Positions 28,368-41,100 of a stretch of DNA of 64,000 nucleotides are shown one piece after another. Under the pieces are notes generated by a model. That model saw only the letters and a list, made by a program, of their open reading frames with translations, was not told the DNA's origin and made no database searches. Source of the DNA: Rhodosorus marinus. Taxonomy: Eukaryota; Rhodophyta; Stylonematophyceae; Stylonematales; Stylonemataceae. Every line of letters starts with the position of its first letter. The stretch's first letter is position 1. The translations under genes were made by a program, and so were the position numbers. Location of the stretch: the NCBI GenBank assembly GCA_029953675.1, contig JAMWBK010000001.1:1587001-1651000 (forward strand), read 5' to 3'.

Positions 28368-30746
28368 CTACGCCGCTTCTAGTTTGTTCTCTACGATAAC
28401 CTCGCTGTCATTCAAACAATTGCTCCACTTTCCTGTTTTGGTGAAACTGTTCTGCAGAATGTCTGAATTAAAATTCTCCACAGTTCCATTCCTCCGGAGT
28501 TTCAAGCCGCCTCGCGGTAGTGAGAGTATCTCCAGCGCCTCAATTGATCGAGCTCGACTTAGAGCAACTACAATGTATCCACCGGAGGTCAAAAAATGGG
28601 ATTAGTACTAATTCTATGTATAGGTGCTGCAAAGTTAAGCAGCTGCATTTGGGCTCAACAAACCAATCCGGGTCAGTTCAGAAAACAAATTCCAATGCTT
28701 ACCATAAGCTTGCCCAAAATCGAAAGTTCCATCCAAGTTCACTTTGAGCCTGTCCAAAGTCATGCCCTGACTCTTGTGTACGGTTACAGCCCATGCTAGA
28801 GCTAGAGGTATTTGCAATCTGACGCAAGTACCAACACCGGGGATTTTCATGGTGAACTCCTCTGTTGACACCTCCTTACTCTGACCGTTCCGAAACCTCA
28901 CCACGGGGTTGCTAAATTGACAATAGCACAGAAGTAGCATATTAGCAGGTCATGTCTAGGACATCGATAAACAAAGAATGTTGACGCATGCCATTTACCC
29001 TGAATCCGCAAAACCTTGAACAACTCCCCTAGAACCATTGATCAGGTAAGCACCTCGTGTCTGCGAAAGGTTCTTCAAAAGCATCACTTGTGCTCCCTCC
29101 TTAAGAGCGAGTTTCGACGAGGCGCGACAGTTTTTCCAAAACGCATGCGCTTTGAGAGCTTTCTCATGCTTTACCTCCGACTCCTTCGGGCCGAATGGGT
29201 AGATGCGGTCTTTTGCTAAAAATTTTACTTCACGAGATGCAATTTGTTGCAGCTTTCGAAGATTGTGCCTATCGACAGATACATTGTGGCAGTAGAGAAT
29301 CGTGGACTCAATCCCATCGACTGGCTTCGGTAGCTGCCTTCGAACCTGACGTAGCAAATTTTGAAACCTGGGAGTGTCCTCCCCTCTTCTCAAATCCGCC
29401 AGGGCGAGAACAAACTCTGAATCCCTCTGCCGATGAACCTCTGCCAAGTCCACAACCTTCAGGTCACCACTCTGCCACGCATTGCTTTCGAAAGCGTAAC
29501 CAAGGTTGTTGAAAGCCTTGGCACTCTTCACAACTTTTGATTGCCTAACAGGCGGCAGCTGGTAAAAGTCACCAGAGAAAAGCACTTGAAGACCGCCAAA
29601 GGGTTTGGGGGAATGACGAACCTCCTTCAACTCCTGGTCGATATAGTCCAGCATCTCACCAGAAAGCATTGATACTTCATCGATAATTAGCAAGTCAAGT
29701 CTTTGCAGTCTTCTACTATTCGACTTGTTACGCATCTTCCCGAAGTCCTTCCTCTCGTATGGAACGCCAATTCCCAGTAGAGAATGCAGAGTGCACCCAT
29801 CCACGTTTTCGGCTGCAACACCTGTCATAGCGCAAACTCCCACGTTTTCCTCTCCAAGGATATTTGTCATTTGCCATATAATCTCCCTAAGTACCGTGGA
29901 CTTTCCCGTTCCTCCGCAACCAGTGAGAAACAAATTGTGCCCTTTTCGCACGTGCTCAATGGCTGCCATCTGCTCCTCGTTAAACTGTACTCCAGGCTGC
30001 GAGTCGCATGCCGGGTGCAACTCGGCCGAGAGCTTTGACGGCATGGTTTGCGACTCCTCGAGCCCAACCCCGCCGGTGAATTGCGCCATTGAGAAGAACT
30101 CCCTATCCCCGTTAGAGGAATCCTGGGTGGGCTCTTTTGGCTGGACAGCAAAAAGACTCTCTTTTTTCAATGATGACGCAGAGCCCGGACGTGCGAGCTC
30201 GCCCGACACCAAGGAACGATGATGAGATGGTTCGGGGCCCAATGGTTGCGCGTTCTCACACTGTGGTGCTCCGTCAAGCCTGTGCTTGGTTTCCTCCACA
30301 GAGCTACACGAATACCCTTTTGCATTTCGATGTCCTCTCACCTGCAAAGAGAAGAACCATCAGATCAGGAGTAGAAGAGGGAGTTCAACCGGGACTCCAA
30401 AAGGGACACGACACGCTAGCCAACACAATCAGGTCAGGTGAAATGAAAGGGAATGTATAGCCCACGCTAAAGTGACAATCCAAACGGTAGAGCAAGCGGG
30501 ATACTAAAGGAATCCAAACTAGGGTTAGCATCGTTAGCGCACTCCATCTTGCCTGCTGTTCAGATTCCTCCCACGAGCAGCCAACGCCACGTTTCCTCCC
30601 GTTCCGCGCGACGAATACAGGGTCCGACATAGGTTGGTAGAAATCGAGCGAGGATCATCCAGCGGAGCAAATGAACCGGAACGGGATTTACCCGAATTAC
30701 CTAGAATTCGCAAGCAGGAACTCTTCCCCAGAACACGGCTGAGCAT
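28368..30746 (-). CDS. PIF1: PIF1-family 5'-3' DNA helicase (4 exons)
   Basis: 651 codons over four exons whose phases agree: 30746-30543, 30341-28999, 28911-28703, 28567-28368. Motifs: FLTGCGGTGKST (Walker A), GVAAENVDGCTLHSLLGIG, LLIIDEVSML (Walker B), VLFSGDFYQLPPV, the domain-2 segment AWAVTVHKSQGMTLDRLKVNLD, and QAYVALSRAR, which is restored only when intron 3 (donor after GCTTATG, acceptor ATTGTAG) is removed. PIF1 helicases unwind G-quadruplexes and R-loops and act at telomeres and in mitochondria. Exon 1 encodes an Arg/Ser-rich, acid-poor start (MLSRVLGKSSCLRILGNSGK) that could be a mitochondrial presequence; its donor (GATGGA|GTGCGC) is weak, so exon 1 is the least certain part. It lacks Helitron Rep domains, so it is taken as the cellular gene. 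Confidence 0.85.
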
Positions 30747-31848
30747 TGGACTCCGGGCAGTAAATGCTCAGTGACAAACAACCCAACCACTTTTCCCATT
30801 CAATCGAAAACCAACGGGAGCACTACTACCCTCACCCTCCGTGAAGCTCCCACCCACAGCACAGAGAGAAAAACGCCTCCTGTTAAAGAACTGAAGAAAC
30901 CTTTACCACCCTTCGTCTTGCTGGTACGAAACCCAGGACTTTTCCAACACTTGAGAACGGAACAACCCTGAACCTATTTAGGTTGAAATGTCCAGCCGAC
31001 TTCATGGGCAACACAAGGGTTTCGGTTTCTCAAAAACCGGCGCTGAAGGCAGCGGAATTAGGGACTGATCTAAGCGTTAGAGGGATTCACAAAAAAATCT
31101 CGACCTTTTTTTTAAGCGCCCCGCAGATGCAGAAAAGCCGGGTCCACCCCCCGGCCCGTCCTGTGGGGGGGGGTGGGGGGAGGGGGGATTTGCCGGGGCT
31201 GAGCCAGGGCAATTTTTTGCTGCGAGGAAACACGTGGATTTCAAGAAGAGAGTTTGAAAACAGAGAGGGTGTGTGCGGCGTAAATATTTATGTATCGTGG
31301 GTGCACCTCGCTGGAAAAAAGGCCATATTCCTTGGTCGGAAGGAAGAGAGAACGTCAAAGGCTCGTATACTTGGGAATTCAACTCAGCCTTTGAACTAAA
31401 CTATGCCTTAGGAAGGAAGAGAGAAAGTCAGTACTTTGGGATTCAGCTTCAGCCTTTCGAACTAAATTGATCGGAAATCATATGAGCGCGGAAGACTTCG
31501 TACCGTCTAGATGAAACCTTTTCTTTGGTATTCGTGAAAACGCGGGAAAAGGTCCCGTTTGAAATTTTCTTAATATTTTGGGGGCGTTTGGTTGTTTCTA
31601 TCATTTGATTGCATATGAATTACGGTGGCGCTATCAAGCGTATACCGACATCCATATCGCTCACTATGCTCTACGTTGCCAACGGCGCATGTGGAATGCT
31701 CGCAGGTCTTGGATAGGTGGGTAGCTCCGGTGATAACGGAAACAAAGCACCTACCGACGACAATTCGTTCCGGAATCTTATTTTGTGCAAGAGCTTTAAT
31801 CCATGATGCAGACCGAGGAAATCCCAAACCGCGTCCCTCTGTCGACTC
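30747..31848. other. Intergenic with G-tract and duplication
   Basis: No supported gene. A G-rich run lies at 31165-31187 (G9, G6 and G6 blocks separated by single bases), able in principle to form a G-quadruplex. An imperfect tandem duplication of about 73 bp covers 31338-31467 (GGAAGGAAGAGAGAA...TTTGAACTAAA, twice). Probably holds the 5' flank of PIF1 and the 3' flank of the fucosyltransferase gene. Confidence 0.5.
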
Positions 31849-33460
31849 CTACTCCTGCATCTCCGGCAACGAACAAGCACGTATATTTGCGTCCAGATCT
31901 GTGCAATACTTTTGGCCAAATGTGTGATACGCAACCCCAGGAAGCCATCGATCGTCGACGCTGACAGTCGTGTTGGCGGGATGCAGCCGCATAGCGTGGG
32001 CCAATCTCGCCGCGTTGCTGCTAAAAGCACAGACAAACACTTCACTTTCTGCCAGAATGGAAAGATCTAGCAGAAGCTCTACGGTGCTTTCAAATCGTTT
32101 GTAGCCTTTCAGCTTGTTGTGGGCATGTTGACTATGGCCAGAGCGCGCTTCCTAGAGAATCCAGCCAAAACACCTCGATTTTTGAGTTGGCCCGTTGGTA
32201 TTTGTAGGCTTCACCAATGACGAGCTCACTGGGGGCAAGGAGTCTTACAGAGGCCAAAGTGACGACGCGATATCCTGATGGCATAAGCAGCTTCCTCAGC
32301 TCCAAGGCCTGCCGAAAATCATCGGTTGCTACAAAAACCTCCCGACTGTCTTCTGATAAATTCTCAACCAATGTTGCATAAAGTTCAGTTGGCTGAAAAA
32401 CCACTTCTTTCACCTTGTCCCCTCGTCTCAAGTGTACGCCGATGTATGGGCCGTCAAAGTTTAAGGCCCGCCTGCGCTTGGAACAGAAGCACGATAAGTC
32501 GCCGCTTTCGGGCATCGCGAGCTGACCAATGTAGAGAATACTCCTTCGACAAGGGCGGAGCTTACCTAACCTTCGCGAGAAGGCTTTGGAGAGAAGGATT
32601 CAAATCGATGATTGCATGCGCTGCGCTCCTTACTGCGCTAAGCATTTGTGAACTTGGATCCTGGTACTCCTCCAAATACTGCACTAATTGCGTATGAACA
32701 AATCTCTCAGATTTCTCGCTTCCAGCAACCCAGCAGCCATCGCCAGTAGGAATCTCTTCAAGGGCGGAGTTACATGAGCCAAGTTCGAAGGAAGAAAAGC
32801 GTGCCTGAATCTAATTCATTGAGCACGGGACGTATCAGTCTGTGAAAAGGAATGCTGCAGTCTGAGTTCAAGCGAGGAAGTGCTGTCTTCGCCCTAGTAA
32901 ATCAGTCCGAATGAGCTTACTTGATGAACCTTAGAATCCTTCCCAAGACACTCTCCACGCAGATCTTCAAAGTAGCAGTTCCAGGTTTTGAAGTTACCGC
33001 ATCCATAGTTCCAATCCTTAGTCGTGGGAAGTACGAAAACCGCACCGACAAGGCGAGCCAGCACGGCCGCCTCAAGTACCCTATTCACCTGCGCACCAAA
33101 CCCGTTCCCTTTCTCATCCGCAAAGGCAACAATGCGGTCACAGCTCGGAAGAACGTCATACTCGCTCCTGGAATAGTTCACATGGGCTATGCGAAGCTCG
33201 TCCTTCTTTTCACTAACCGATTCGGGGAGGTTGCTGAAGGAGTGCGCAACCGAAGCCAGCAGTACTCGTAGGAACACGACAACAACGCACGAACACCAAA
33301 GAAAGGCTACGAGGACCATTCCAGTAGTTTTCCAGCGGTACGCCTTCCGCGTGCTTCTGTGGCTTCCGTGGCTGACGCACAGAGACGACTGCTCTCTTCC
33401 CCATTGCCTCATCCATTTCCTGTTCCATCGCGCAAAAGTCTTCCTCGCGCGTTGAACCAT
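31849..33460 (-). CDS. FUT8-like (GT23-type) fucosyltransferase, type II membrane protein
   Basis: Four exons or more: 33460-32921, 32810-32571, 32521 to about 32200, and a last exon ending at 31849. The first two junctions are in phase; the third is unresolved. ATG at 33460 is preferred, since upstream frame has only a GTG. Residues about 48-67 form a membrane anchor (MVLVAFLWCSCVVVVFLRVL) after a basic cytosolic tail, typical of Golgi enzymes. The lumenal part has GNGFGAQVNRVLEAAVLARL, then IGVHLRRGDKVKE (compare the FUT8 VHVRRTDK motif), VFVATDDF, and VFVCAFSSNAARLAHAM with SVDDRWLPG. These are the GDP-fucose-binding motifs of alpha-1,6/O-fucosyltransferases, in order. The acceptor is unknown. 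Core fucosylation of N-glycans is the FUT8 reaction, but the family call does not prove it. Confidence 0.7.
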
Positions 33461-34279
33461 TCCGTCTTTGAGGAAGCCGCGCTCTCCATTCAGTTCTGAC
33501 CCTCCATCTGGCCTGGGAAAGCTGTCCACTTCACTCCCCACCGGCTAGCCCAAATTGTTAGGAGGGCCTAACTCGAATTGTATGTATGATGCGGGCTGCC
33601 GGTGCAAGCTGCCGGTGCAAGCCTAGTCTGCCGTAATGCGACAGCGTATCGAGATACCCTACGAGCATGTATCCTTGCGTTTGAGGCTGGACCAATATTC
33701 TGTCGCGTGCAGTAGCTGATGGAGTTTCTCAAGAAGCTTCAGGCGATTTCTTCGGGAGCGGCGATTGAATCAAATCAACCATTGGACGTTGCCAATAGGA
33801 AACTACGGGTGAAGCGGGGAGAGGGCGGTCTTTAGCATGGAAATGCGCCTGGCATAGTCCAGACCCAGAATCCTGCATTGATTCATTTCCCAAGGTATTG
33901 CAGAGGCTAAGACAAGTTATGGGTTACCTTAATGAGGCGATGTCATTGCCTATGCTTCAAATTCACCATTCTACTCTACACACTATCCCTAATTCCGTAA
34001 CCTTCTATAGAACCATCCGACTCTTCAATGTGGTATGCGCATTGTTGCCCTCAAGAACCCTAAAGTAGGCGTCAATGCAACAAGCCGACGAGACTCGATT
34101 TTGTCTCGTGCTAGTGGGCTGGTGCCTTTCCACGCAACTGCCCTTTCCCAACCACATCACAAACCTCAGCAACATACCGGAACCGGATTATTCCAAAGCA
34201 ATACCCCCAACCTGTCTATTGCCTACTCTCTATTGCACAGCGACCTCTTCAGCCCCAATGGAATCTTGTCAAAGCGTCA
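33461..34279. other. Intergenic between divergent/convergent minus-strand genes
   Basis: No supported gene. An in-frame extension of the fucosyltransferase ORF to 33541 lacks an ATG. A 13-bp direct repeat GCTGCCGGTGCAA occurs twice at about 33596-33620. Confidence 0.45.
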
Positions 34280-35257
34280 CTAGTCAGCACGATTCTCGGT
34301 AATAATACTGTGACTAACTGCGTTTCCCTCCTTATCGAAAAGGCGTCTTATTCGCCGACGGCAACGCTCGTTGATGTAACACGAGAATTCACACCACCAC
34401 GGAGTACTAGGTGGGATACTCAGCGGTGCTGAAGCATAGGAACCGCAGTTCAACAAGAAGCTGCTCCTTTGCTCAGGTCCACCCCAACCGATAGCGGTTA
34501 GATCCCCTTCGTCGTCGACCCTGAAATCAATAGATACTGCCAAGTCAGCAAGTGATTCCGCGAACACTCAAAAAGAGTACTAACTACCATAAACAACAAG
34601 TGGCCGATTTCTTGCGCAGGCATACAATCCGTAAGAGGTTATCTTATCAACGATCTTTCCATCCTTGTTCGCCGTGAAGGATTCCCGTACAGTATCATCC
34701 GCGGCTTGCCACAAGAAGCTCACCGATGAATCGTAGGAGATAATTCCAGCTCCTAGAGAAGGTAGCCGGGCGGACTTGGTTTCTCCATGCCATTTACCTA
34801 CAAGCGATAGGAGCGATGTCGGATACCGATCTTCCCACAGATCGTCCTGGACCTCGTGTAAAAGAACTACTCTCCTGAGAACCGACTCAAAGTCGTACAA
34901 CAGAAACGATCTCAATCTCTCCGTTGCTGAAATTGTCAGGCACATCTCAACTGCAAGCCGGGATATTGGAATATCAGCAACTTCCAGCATCTCATGCTCA
35001 GCGCAATAGCTTCCGTCCTCAAAGACGTAGAAACTGGGCATTCCAATATTGTAGGCTACTTTCCAGTCCCATCCGTCCCCGCTCATGGTACCTGTAACTC
35101 TCACATCCCGATTCGAGAATGTCGCATCACTCATGCTCCACGAATACTCGTCCAGACGGACTTGGGCCATTGTTCTAACGTCCACGTGTGTTGATCTCCC
35201 GGACCACTTTCCCATATGGCGCCCCTTAAACCGCTCCCATGCCTCATCACGATCCAT
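34280..35257 (-). CDS. DUF3598-like protein (two exons)
   Basis: Exons 35257-34588 and 34536-34280, joined by a 51-nt intron in phase (PLVVY|VSIDFRVDDEG), giving 308 residues from ATG 35257 (MDRDEAWERF). The frame is open further upstream to an acceptor-like TTTTAGCAG at about 35320, so an extra 5' exon, perhaps a transit peptide, is possible. Two related halves are visible: HMGKWSGRSTHVD near the N-terminus and LVGKWHGETKSARLP near residue 180, each a 'xGKWxGxxx' opening as in lipocalin-like barrels. The layout (about 300 residues, paired W-G motifs, ending RLFDKEGNAVSHSII) resembles DUF3598 proteins of cyanobacteria and plastid-bearing eukaryotes. Function unknown. The family call is from pattern memory only. 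Confidence 0.5.
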
Positions 35258-35809
35258 TCCAAAGGTGCTCAAGGACAAACGCCCATACGCACGACGTCTG
35301 CTAAAACACCGGACTTCAACGCGAACTCACAAAGCGGCAAGTGACAAACAGCCGTGCAAGCGTTACCTAGAGGCTTGCAGCAACCCATCAACGATCGATC
35401 CCTAAGTCTCCGTTCTCCTGTGTTCGTGACGATCCTTGATGACGCCACGGAGTAAAGCATTATACTCCCCCCGTTGGCTCCCGAGGCGCCAGTGCACCCC
35501 ACGAGCAGGAAATAGTGACGGAGGTTGCTTTTTGGTTTACCTTGAGGTGGTGTTCTCTGAGGCACATCTTGAGAGGAACGCTTGTCCCAGTGACCTTCAA
35601 TCGCCTCAATTGTTGATCACCTCAACAACGACGAAAGGATTAGACTAATCAATTCTTCAAACACCTTTCTCGCGAAATTTTTGAAATTTGATGGCATCAA
35701 ACTGAGACGCCTGTTGAGTTTGTCGTGGTAGGGCCGTGTTGACAGGAACTCTGAGCGAAGCTGCTGTGCGGAAACGCATCGAGGAAGATCGAGTTCGTTA
35801 AGAATTACT
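35258..35809. other. Shared upstream region of two divergent genes
   Basis: Lies between the minus-strand DUF3598-like gene and the plus-strand aldo/keto reductase, so it should hold both promoters. A possible extra 5' exon of the former ends with a donor-like GTAACG at about 35365. No other gene seen. Confidence 0.4.
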
Positions 35810-37038
35810 ATGACAATGGAGCTCAGTTCAGAGATACTTGGATTTGTGCATTGCGCAAATCTTGGATCCTCCCAACGGAAAGGAGCAATCCAAATGAGAT
35901 ATGCGCCGGTGCCGATTGGAGCCAAGTTTAGCTTCGGCGATCGTCGGGTGGGGGCCGTGGGATTGGGAACCTGGTCTTGGGGCAATAAGCTGCTCTGGGA
36001 TTACGACGAGAAGAACGATCCTGTCCTAGCTGAGCTATTTGACGAGGCTTTGAGGTGTGGTGTTGGGCTATTCGATACCGGCAACTCGTACGGAACTGGG
36101 AAAATAGAGGGACGGGCTGAGCAGCTTCTCGGAGACTTTTCAGAACAGACCTTGTATAGTACGCTAGCTGACCAGGCTGTCTTCGCAACAAAAATTGCGC
36201 CCTACCCGTGGATACTAACTCGTCAGAGCTTTGTTGAGGAATGCAGAAAGTCATGCAGAAGACTTAGGAGGACGAAGATACCGCTCGCGCAACTACATTG
36301 GTCCACAGCAAACTATTTCCCTTGGCAAGATAAAATTCTTTGGGATGGTATTTGCGATGCGTTCGAGCTTGGCCTGATTGAGACTGTGGGCTTGTCAAAC
36401 TACGGACCTAAACGACTTGAACAGGCTAGTTCATACCTCCTCTCTCGAGGCGTCCAAGTTGCATCCTGCCAGGTGAGGATAATGAACTAGGCCGGAGCTG
36501 CACAGCTGCGTTGATCTGTCTGCGGAAACTGGACTGTGCATTGATTTTATCCGGCAAAGTCTGATGAGGAATCTCGGCTCTTTTACTCTGGCAGGTACAG
36601 CTATCGCTACTGTGCAGGGGTTCTCTGGAAAGTGGACTTCTAGACCTCTGCGATTCTGAGGGCATCAATGTGATCGGCTACAGTCCAATGGCCCTGGGAC
36701 TGCTCTCCGGAAAATATGGTATCGCAGAAAGCAAGAAAAGGCTATGTGGTTTCCGGGCAAGGGTCTTCGGGGATAGAAGTTTGCGGGAGATCCAGCGCCT
36801 GCTTTCGCTGTTAAGTGAGATTGCGTCAACCCGGGGAAAGACAGTCTCTGAAACCGCTATCAACTGGACACTATGCCAAGGCTGCTTGGTTATCGCTGGC
36901 GCAAAAAGTGCGGAGCAAGGTCGATCAAACTTCTCCGCGATGAATTGGCGTCTGAGCGAAGCAGAAGTAGCCGAGCTCGAAGCGGAAGCGAAGAAATGCA
37001 ATTTCAATATTATTCAAAATATTTTTCAGACCTCATAG
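35810..37038 (+). CDS. Aldo/keto reductase (two exons)
   Basis: Exons 35810-36472 and 36595-37038, donor CCAG|GTGAGG, acceptor GGCAG|GTACAG, 368 residues. Family signatures: VGAVGLGTWSWGNK (N-terminal strand), ALRCGVGLFDTGNSYGTGK with catalytic Asp and Tyr, FATKIAPYPW (catalytic Lys), LAQLHWS (catalytic His region, with H-W), ETVGLSNYGPKRLEQA, INVIGYSPMALGLLSGKYG, and the NADPH-binding end VIAGAKSAEQGRSNFSAMNW. These are NADPH-dependent reductases of carbonyl groups. Length and the LSGKYG motif fit the plastid/cyanobacterial 'perakine reductase/pyridoxal reductase-like' subgroup. The first 28 residues, before MRYAPVPIGAKFSFG, may be an N-terminal extension, or translation may start at that second Met. 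Substrate unknown. Confidence 0.85.
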
Positions 37039-38174
37039 GCACGATAGACTAAATTTTCTGCGACAAGAACAAATTGACGCCGTGCTAAGTTATACAGTCC
37101 CGTCACTTCTGTATCGGCACACCCTCATGCGGAATCAGCAACATGCTCACCAGAAATATTGAGCGTGTACAGAGCTTCGTCATGCAGAAGTTTAGCGGTA
37201 TGAAGAACGTAGTTACAAATCCGAGAAAAAAATTGGGTACCGCAGAATTGCCTGAAGCACAGATGGTGCTGGGATGCCACACGCGTATGGGGCTCGACCG
37301 TGTGCGGTCTTGTGTCGTAAGTCTACTAGTATCCGTCATCCTATAGGCAGTTTTTCAGGCACGATTCGGTTACACAAGTTAAATCCTGCCTTCTTGAGCA
37401 AGTGCACCATATCCACAGACGCCTTCTTTCCTGCTCCACCCTATCTGGATGAAAGTTTGTCTCAAGGCTTACTGTAGATCCAGGCCACGGTTCCTCCCAA
37501 CCCGGGTTCAATCCTCGGTTGTTCGTTTCAGTAGGACTCGCATTGCAAATAAAAATCCTCGCTGTACCATTGCAGCAGGTGCTAGCTTGACGCTCTCCAA
37601 ATCTGGAAACTAAGCGCAGTCGTGATTCAAACCACTATCGTCACGAGCAGCGCTTCTCCACCAAAAAAAAAAAAATGTGTTTTTGCCAACGTTCCGCAAC
37701 CACCAAGAAAAGTTGCGATGGAACGACCTCTCACTCTACTGCACGAGAGTTTCACTTTGGAGCTCAAAGTTCTCAAACAACCAGGGTCGTAGGAGGCTGA
37801 AGGAGGAGTCGTATTCGGATAGTAGTTCTAGGCGGGATGTAGTTTTCGAAACGAGTTCTGGTGATAATGACGAAGGTTCAATGGAGCGTTGAAGCGGGTT
37901 AGTAGTGGCATACCTAACCTGATAGCTCGTTGAATTCGCACCGATCAACGCAATGCCTTCAGTTCGTTTGCGGATACGTTGGCAGCGCAGCGTTCAAGGT
38001 GAACCGTTGTCAGCAACGCTGGTCTTTTTCATATTCGGATGAGGAATTAATATGAAGTAGAGAGCCTTCACTCGCATTCGAGCTGACGTCTGCCTTCATT
38101 CGCCTCCCAAGTTCTAGCGGAAGTCCGATCAATCAGATAAACGGGTCGCGCATGAGTTTCAATTAGGGACGATT
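37039..38174. other. Intergenic, no supported gene
   Basis: Short frames at 37143-37346 and 37677-37892 lack any recognised feature. A poly-A run lies at about 37663-37675. The final part should contain the ATM promoter. Confidence 0.4.
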
Positions 38175-41100
38175 ATGAGGCGCGCGAAGGAGATTATCAC
38201 CTTGCTGGACGGTCTTGTAACCTCCGAGGAGGCACGCCCGAGAGGAAGGCGGGAGCGTCTAGTTGATGCCACCGCTGTTATCAATTTAATCCGCAACGAG
38301 GTTCTTATTCAGAGTCTGGACTGGGGTGCAGCTACGGTACTCGCCGTGGACGCGATCGAAACAGAATGCAGGGACGCCCAGAAGCGGGCTGGAGTCCATC
38401 CCAGGAAGCAATTTGCTGGGCTTATCAGAGCGGTGAGTGGGATTCAGCTTGACCTACTGGACTCTATCTGGACACGCTAGACGGTTTACTAGCCCAACCC
38501 CATCGATCAATTCCTGTGAAACGTGGCCTATCCAAGCGCGTCAGGATTGTCAGCATCTATCGCTCACAACAGGAATCTAACGACTCAAAGATGAGTCCCG
38601 TAACGCGCTTGTTGTGTGACTTACAACGGGCTTCTTCCGACTGACCGATTTCGTAGGTTGTTTCAGCAGCGCCAGTAGGGTCCCTAAACAGACAGTGCCT
38701 GATATGCTTGCGCCTCGCGGATGCTTGTCTTAAAGATGAGTATCGGGCCGCCACTCTCGGGGAAGACATGTTTATTCTGACGCGGTCGATTCTGGAAGTC
38801 GAAGTGTATCGTGATCGCGTCACCAGCTCGCTATCAAGAGCTCTAGTGCGAAGGTGTCAAGAAGCGGCCCTCTCCGGAAAGTTAGTCCAGGCATCCGATA
38901 GAGTAGCCTTGCGTATCGGTGTTGCATTCACAAAACTGATGTTCTACTTTGTGCTCGATGTGTAGGAGCAAGTCACTACTCAACGTTCAACGAGTCCTTC
39001 ATCTGCTCGTAACACCAACTGCAAGTCGGGAGTTGACGGTCAATGGAGGAGATCGAGTTGCCCATGTATTCGAGTTCATTTCAGAGGTCATATTCATGTT
39101 GAGCGCAGTCGATTACTATTCGCGATGAGATCTGACAAACTCTGTTCTACGCACAGGCACTGGACAAAGGAGATCTTTCGAATTCTATGCAGATGGTGCT
39201 GATATCAACCCTTGCGTCCGTCACAAAGGGCAATTTGTTCAACTTCCTTACTCCGGAGTTTGTGCATATTCTGGAGGTTGGTGAACAAGCACACTCTCAC
39301 GTTCCATCCCTCAAAGCCCGTTCTTTTGGGTCCTGTCGGAACTGAGATATATACGTTGCTCATGGGTCACTTGACGCTTTGTCGTGAAATCCAATCCACC
39401 CTCACAGCGAATTATCCCAATGTGCGTTGGACTTTGGGCTGAGAGACGAATTCGAGCAGAAATCCTTCGATTAGTTCAGCACGCCTGCCGTACGGGCATA
39501 TTATCGGAAGCGAATCTGGACAGTATCAAGTTCCGCGTGGAGGAAGGTTCGAATCCCCTCAATTCATTCCAATATTACATATCGGTCGGCGACCGAGCTT
39601 TGGGTCGTCAATGAGTTGGTCCTGCTCCTGATTATCGAGAGCTTTGCCCTCAATCCGGACACGTCCTATTCGATTTAGATATTCGGGTTATTACACTCCG
39701 AAAGCATGCGCTTGTCGAGATTGAGCATGAGGTTTATGATGTGCTGTCACTACTATTCTCAATAAGTCACCTCGAAAGGAGGGCTTTCGAAGATTCGACA
39801 TCACCGTTATCGGCAGCGTGGTTGCGTGCGCTTGTTTTAAGACTGAATCGAGAGTCTCGCCAACGCTCAGAAGAGCTGCTGGACAGGGTTGTTCTCAGAA
39901 TTGCCAACAACCTGTTGAACCCGGAGCTCTTTGGCTCGGGAGGTGTTGTTCTGCACGCGCTTGAGACGGTGAGAGCAAGACCTCCTACCCACCACCTCCT
40001 ATTTGAACTAATTGCTAGCCTCTGAAATTGGCCTGAAATTACTTCGGCTCTTCCTTCTACAGATACTGGAAATACATGGCTGTACCCTGCTCGAAACTAA
40101 AACAGTGGAACGTCTGGCCGAGAGCCTTCGCTACCACCTCAATACTTTGTCGGGATCGCAGGAACAGTCCGTTCGAGTTCTCAAGGCAATTAGCAAACTG
40201 TTTTCTTCCGACGACGTAAATGGCGCTGTGCTTCTAAAAAAGTTTGAAGGTACGCGAGCGCTCTCGATACCACCTGCGTCGCCCTTGGCAGTAAGAGCCA
40301 TGCTTGCCCTACTTGAACCAAGGGGTGTCTACATTCGTGACGTAAGCAAGTCGCCGATGATGTGGTTACTTAGCGGCCTGCAAGTATCGGACTCCGAGCC
40401 CGAGATTATTGCCCAGGCTGCGTTGGGAGTGCTTGGCTATCCATGTGGAACTCCTTCGCTTTCTGCGAAACCCGTGGATCAGACCCTAGCAGCTATGGAT
40501 GCCTTTAACCACCTCTATCGTGAACGCATAGATTGGAACCGAGAAGGGCACATAGCGGAAGAGTTAGGAAAGGTTCTTCAGTTTCCCGGGCCTGTTGCGA
40601 AGGTGAAAGCGTCCAATGGTTGCCGGCTACAGACGAGTGACAAATCACGAGATAAGATCTACGAGCTCATTGAATGCGAGATTTCGAGGAGGACAATGGT
40701 CTTTCATGAAATGTCCGGTGACAAGGATCCCACCCCCGAGGCAAATAGTCTTGGAATTCCAGGTGTGCATGTACCCACATGTCTTCGCATCCTTCGATTT
40801 GTTGCGGATCTGTCGGTTGGATTGAGCTCCTCCAGGTTTGAGAGAGTATTTCGCAGACTCTTCAGCAGGTTGTGTGGGAGCGAGGCAAGTGACCTGTTCG
40901 CGACTGGGAACACGGTAGAGGCGATTTCATCTCTCTGTTTTGTCCTCCAGGCCGCCATAGAGGTCTTCAAGTCGAGCGAGCACGACCTAATCGACGCAGC
41001 AGATACCCTGCTGAGGAAGCTCCTTTTGCTAGTGCAGCGCTACACCCGTCAAATAGTCAAGGCAAAGGACATGAACGGGAACGGGAGCGCAGGGCACGGG

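Noticed and set aside
28368-30746. PIF1 gene as part of a Helitron
   Set aside because: No Rep/HUH motif or Helitron termini seen; the gene has proper introns and a cellular PIF1 layout, although it adjoins a retroelement.
34567-34588. A 21-nt intron in the DUF3598-like gene
   Set aside because: A 51-nt intron using the acceptor TTGGCAG also restores the frame and matches the other intron lengths in the window.
39541-39565. tRNA-like B box (GGTTCGAATCCCC)
   Set aside because: The T-stem does not pair properly, no A box or acceptor partner was found, and the sequence lies in the ATM coding region.
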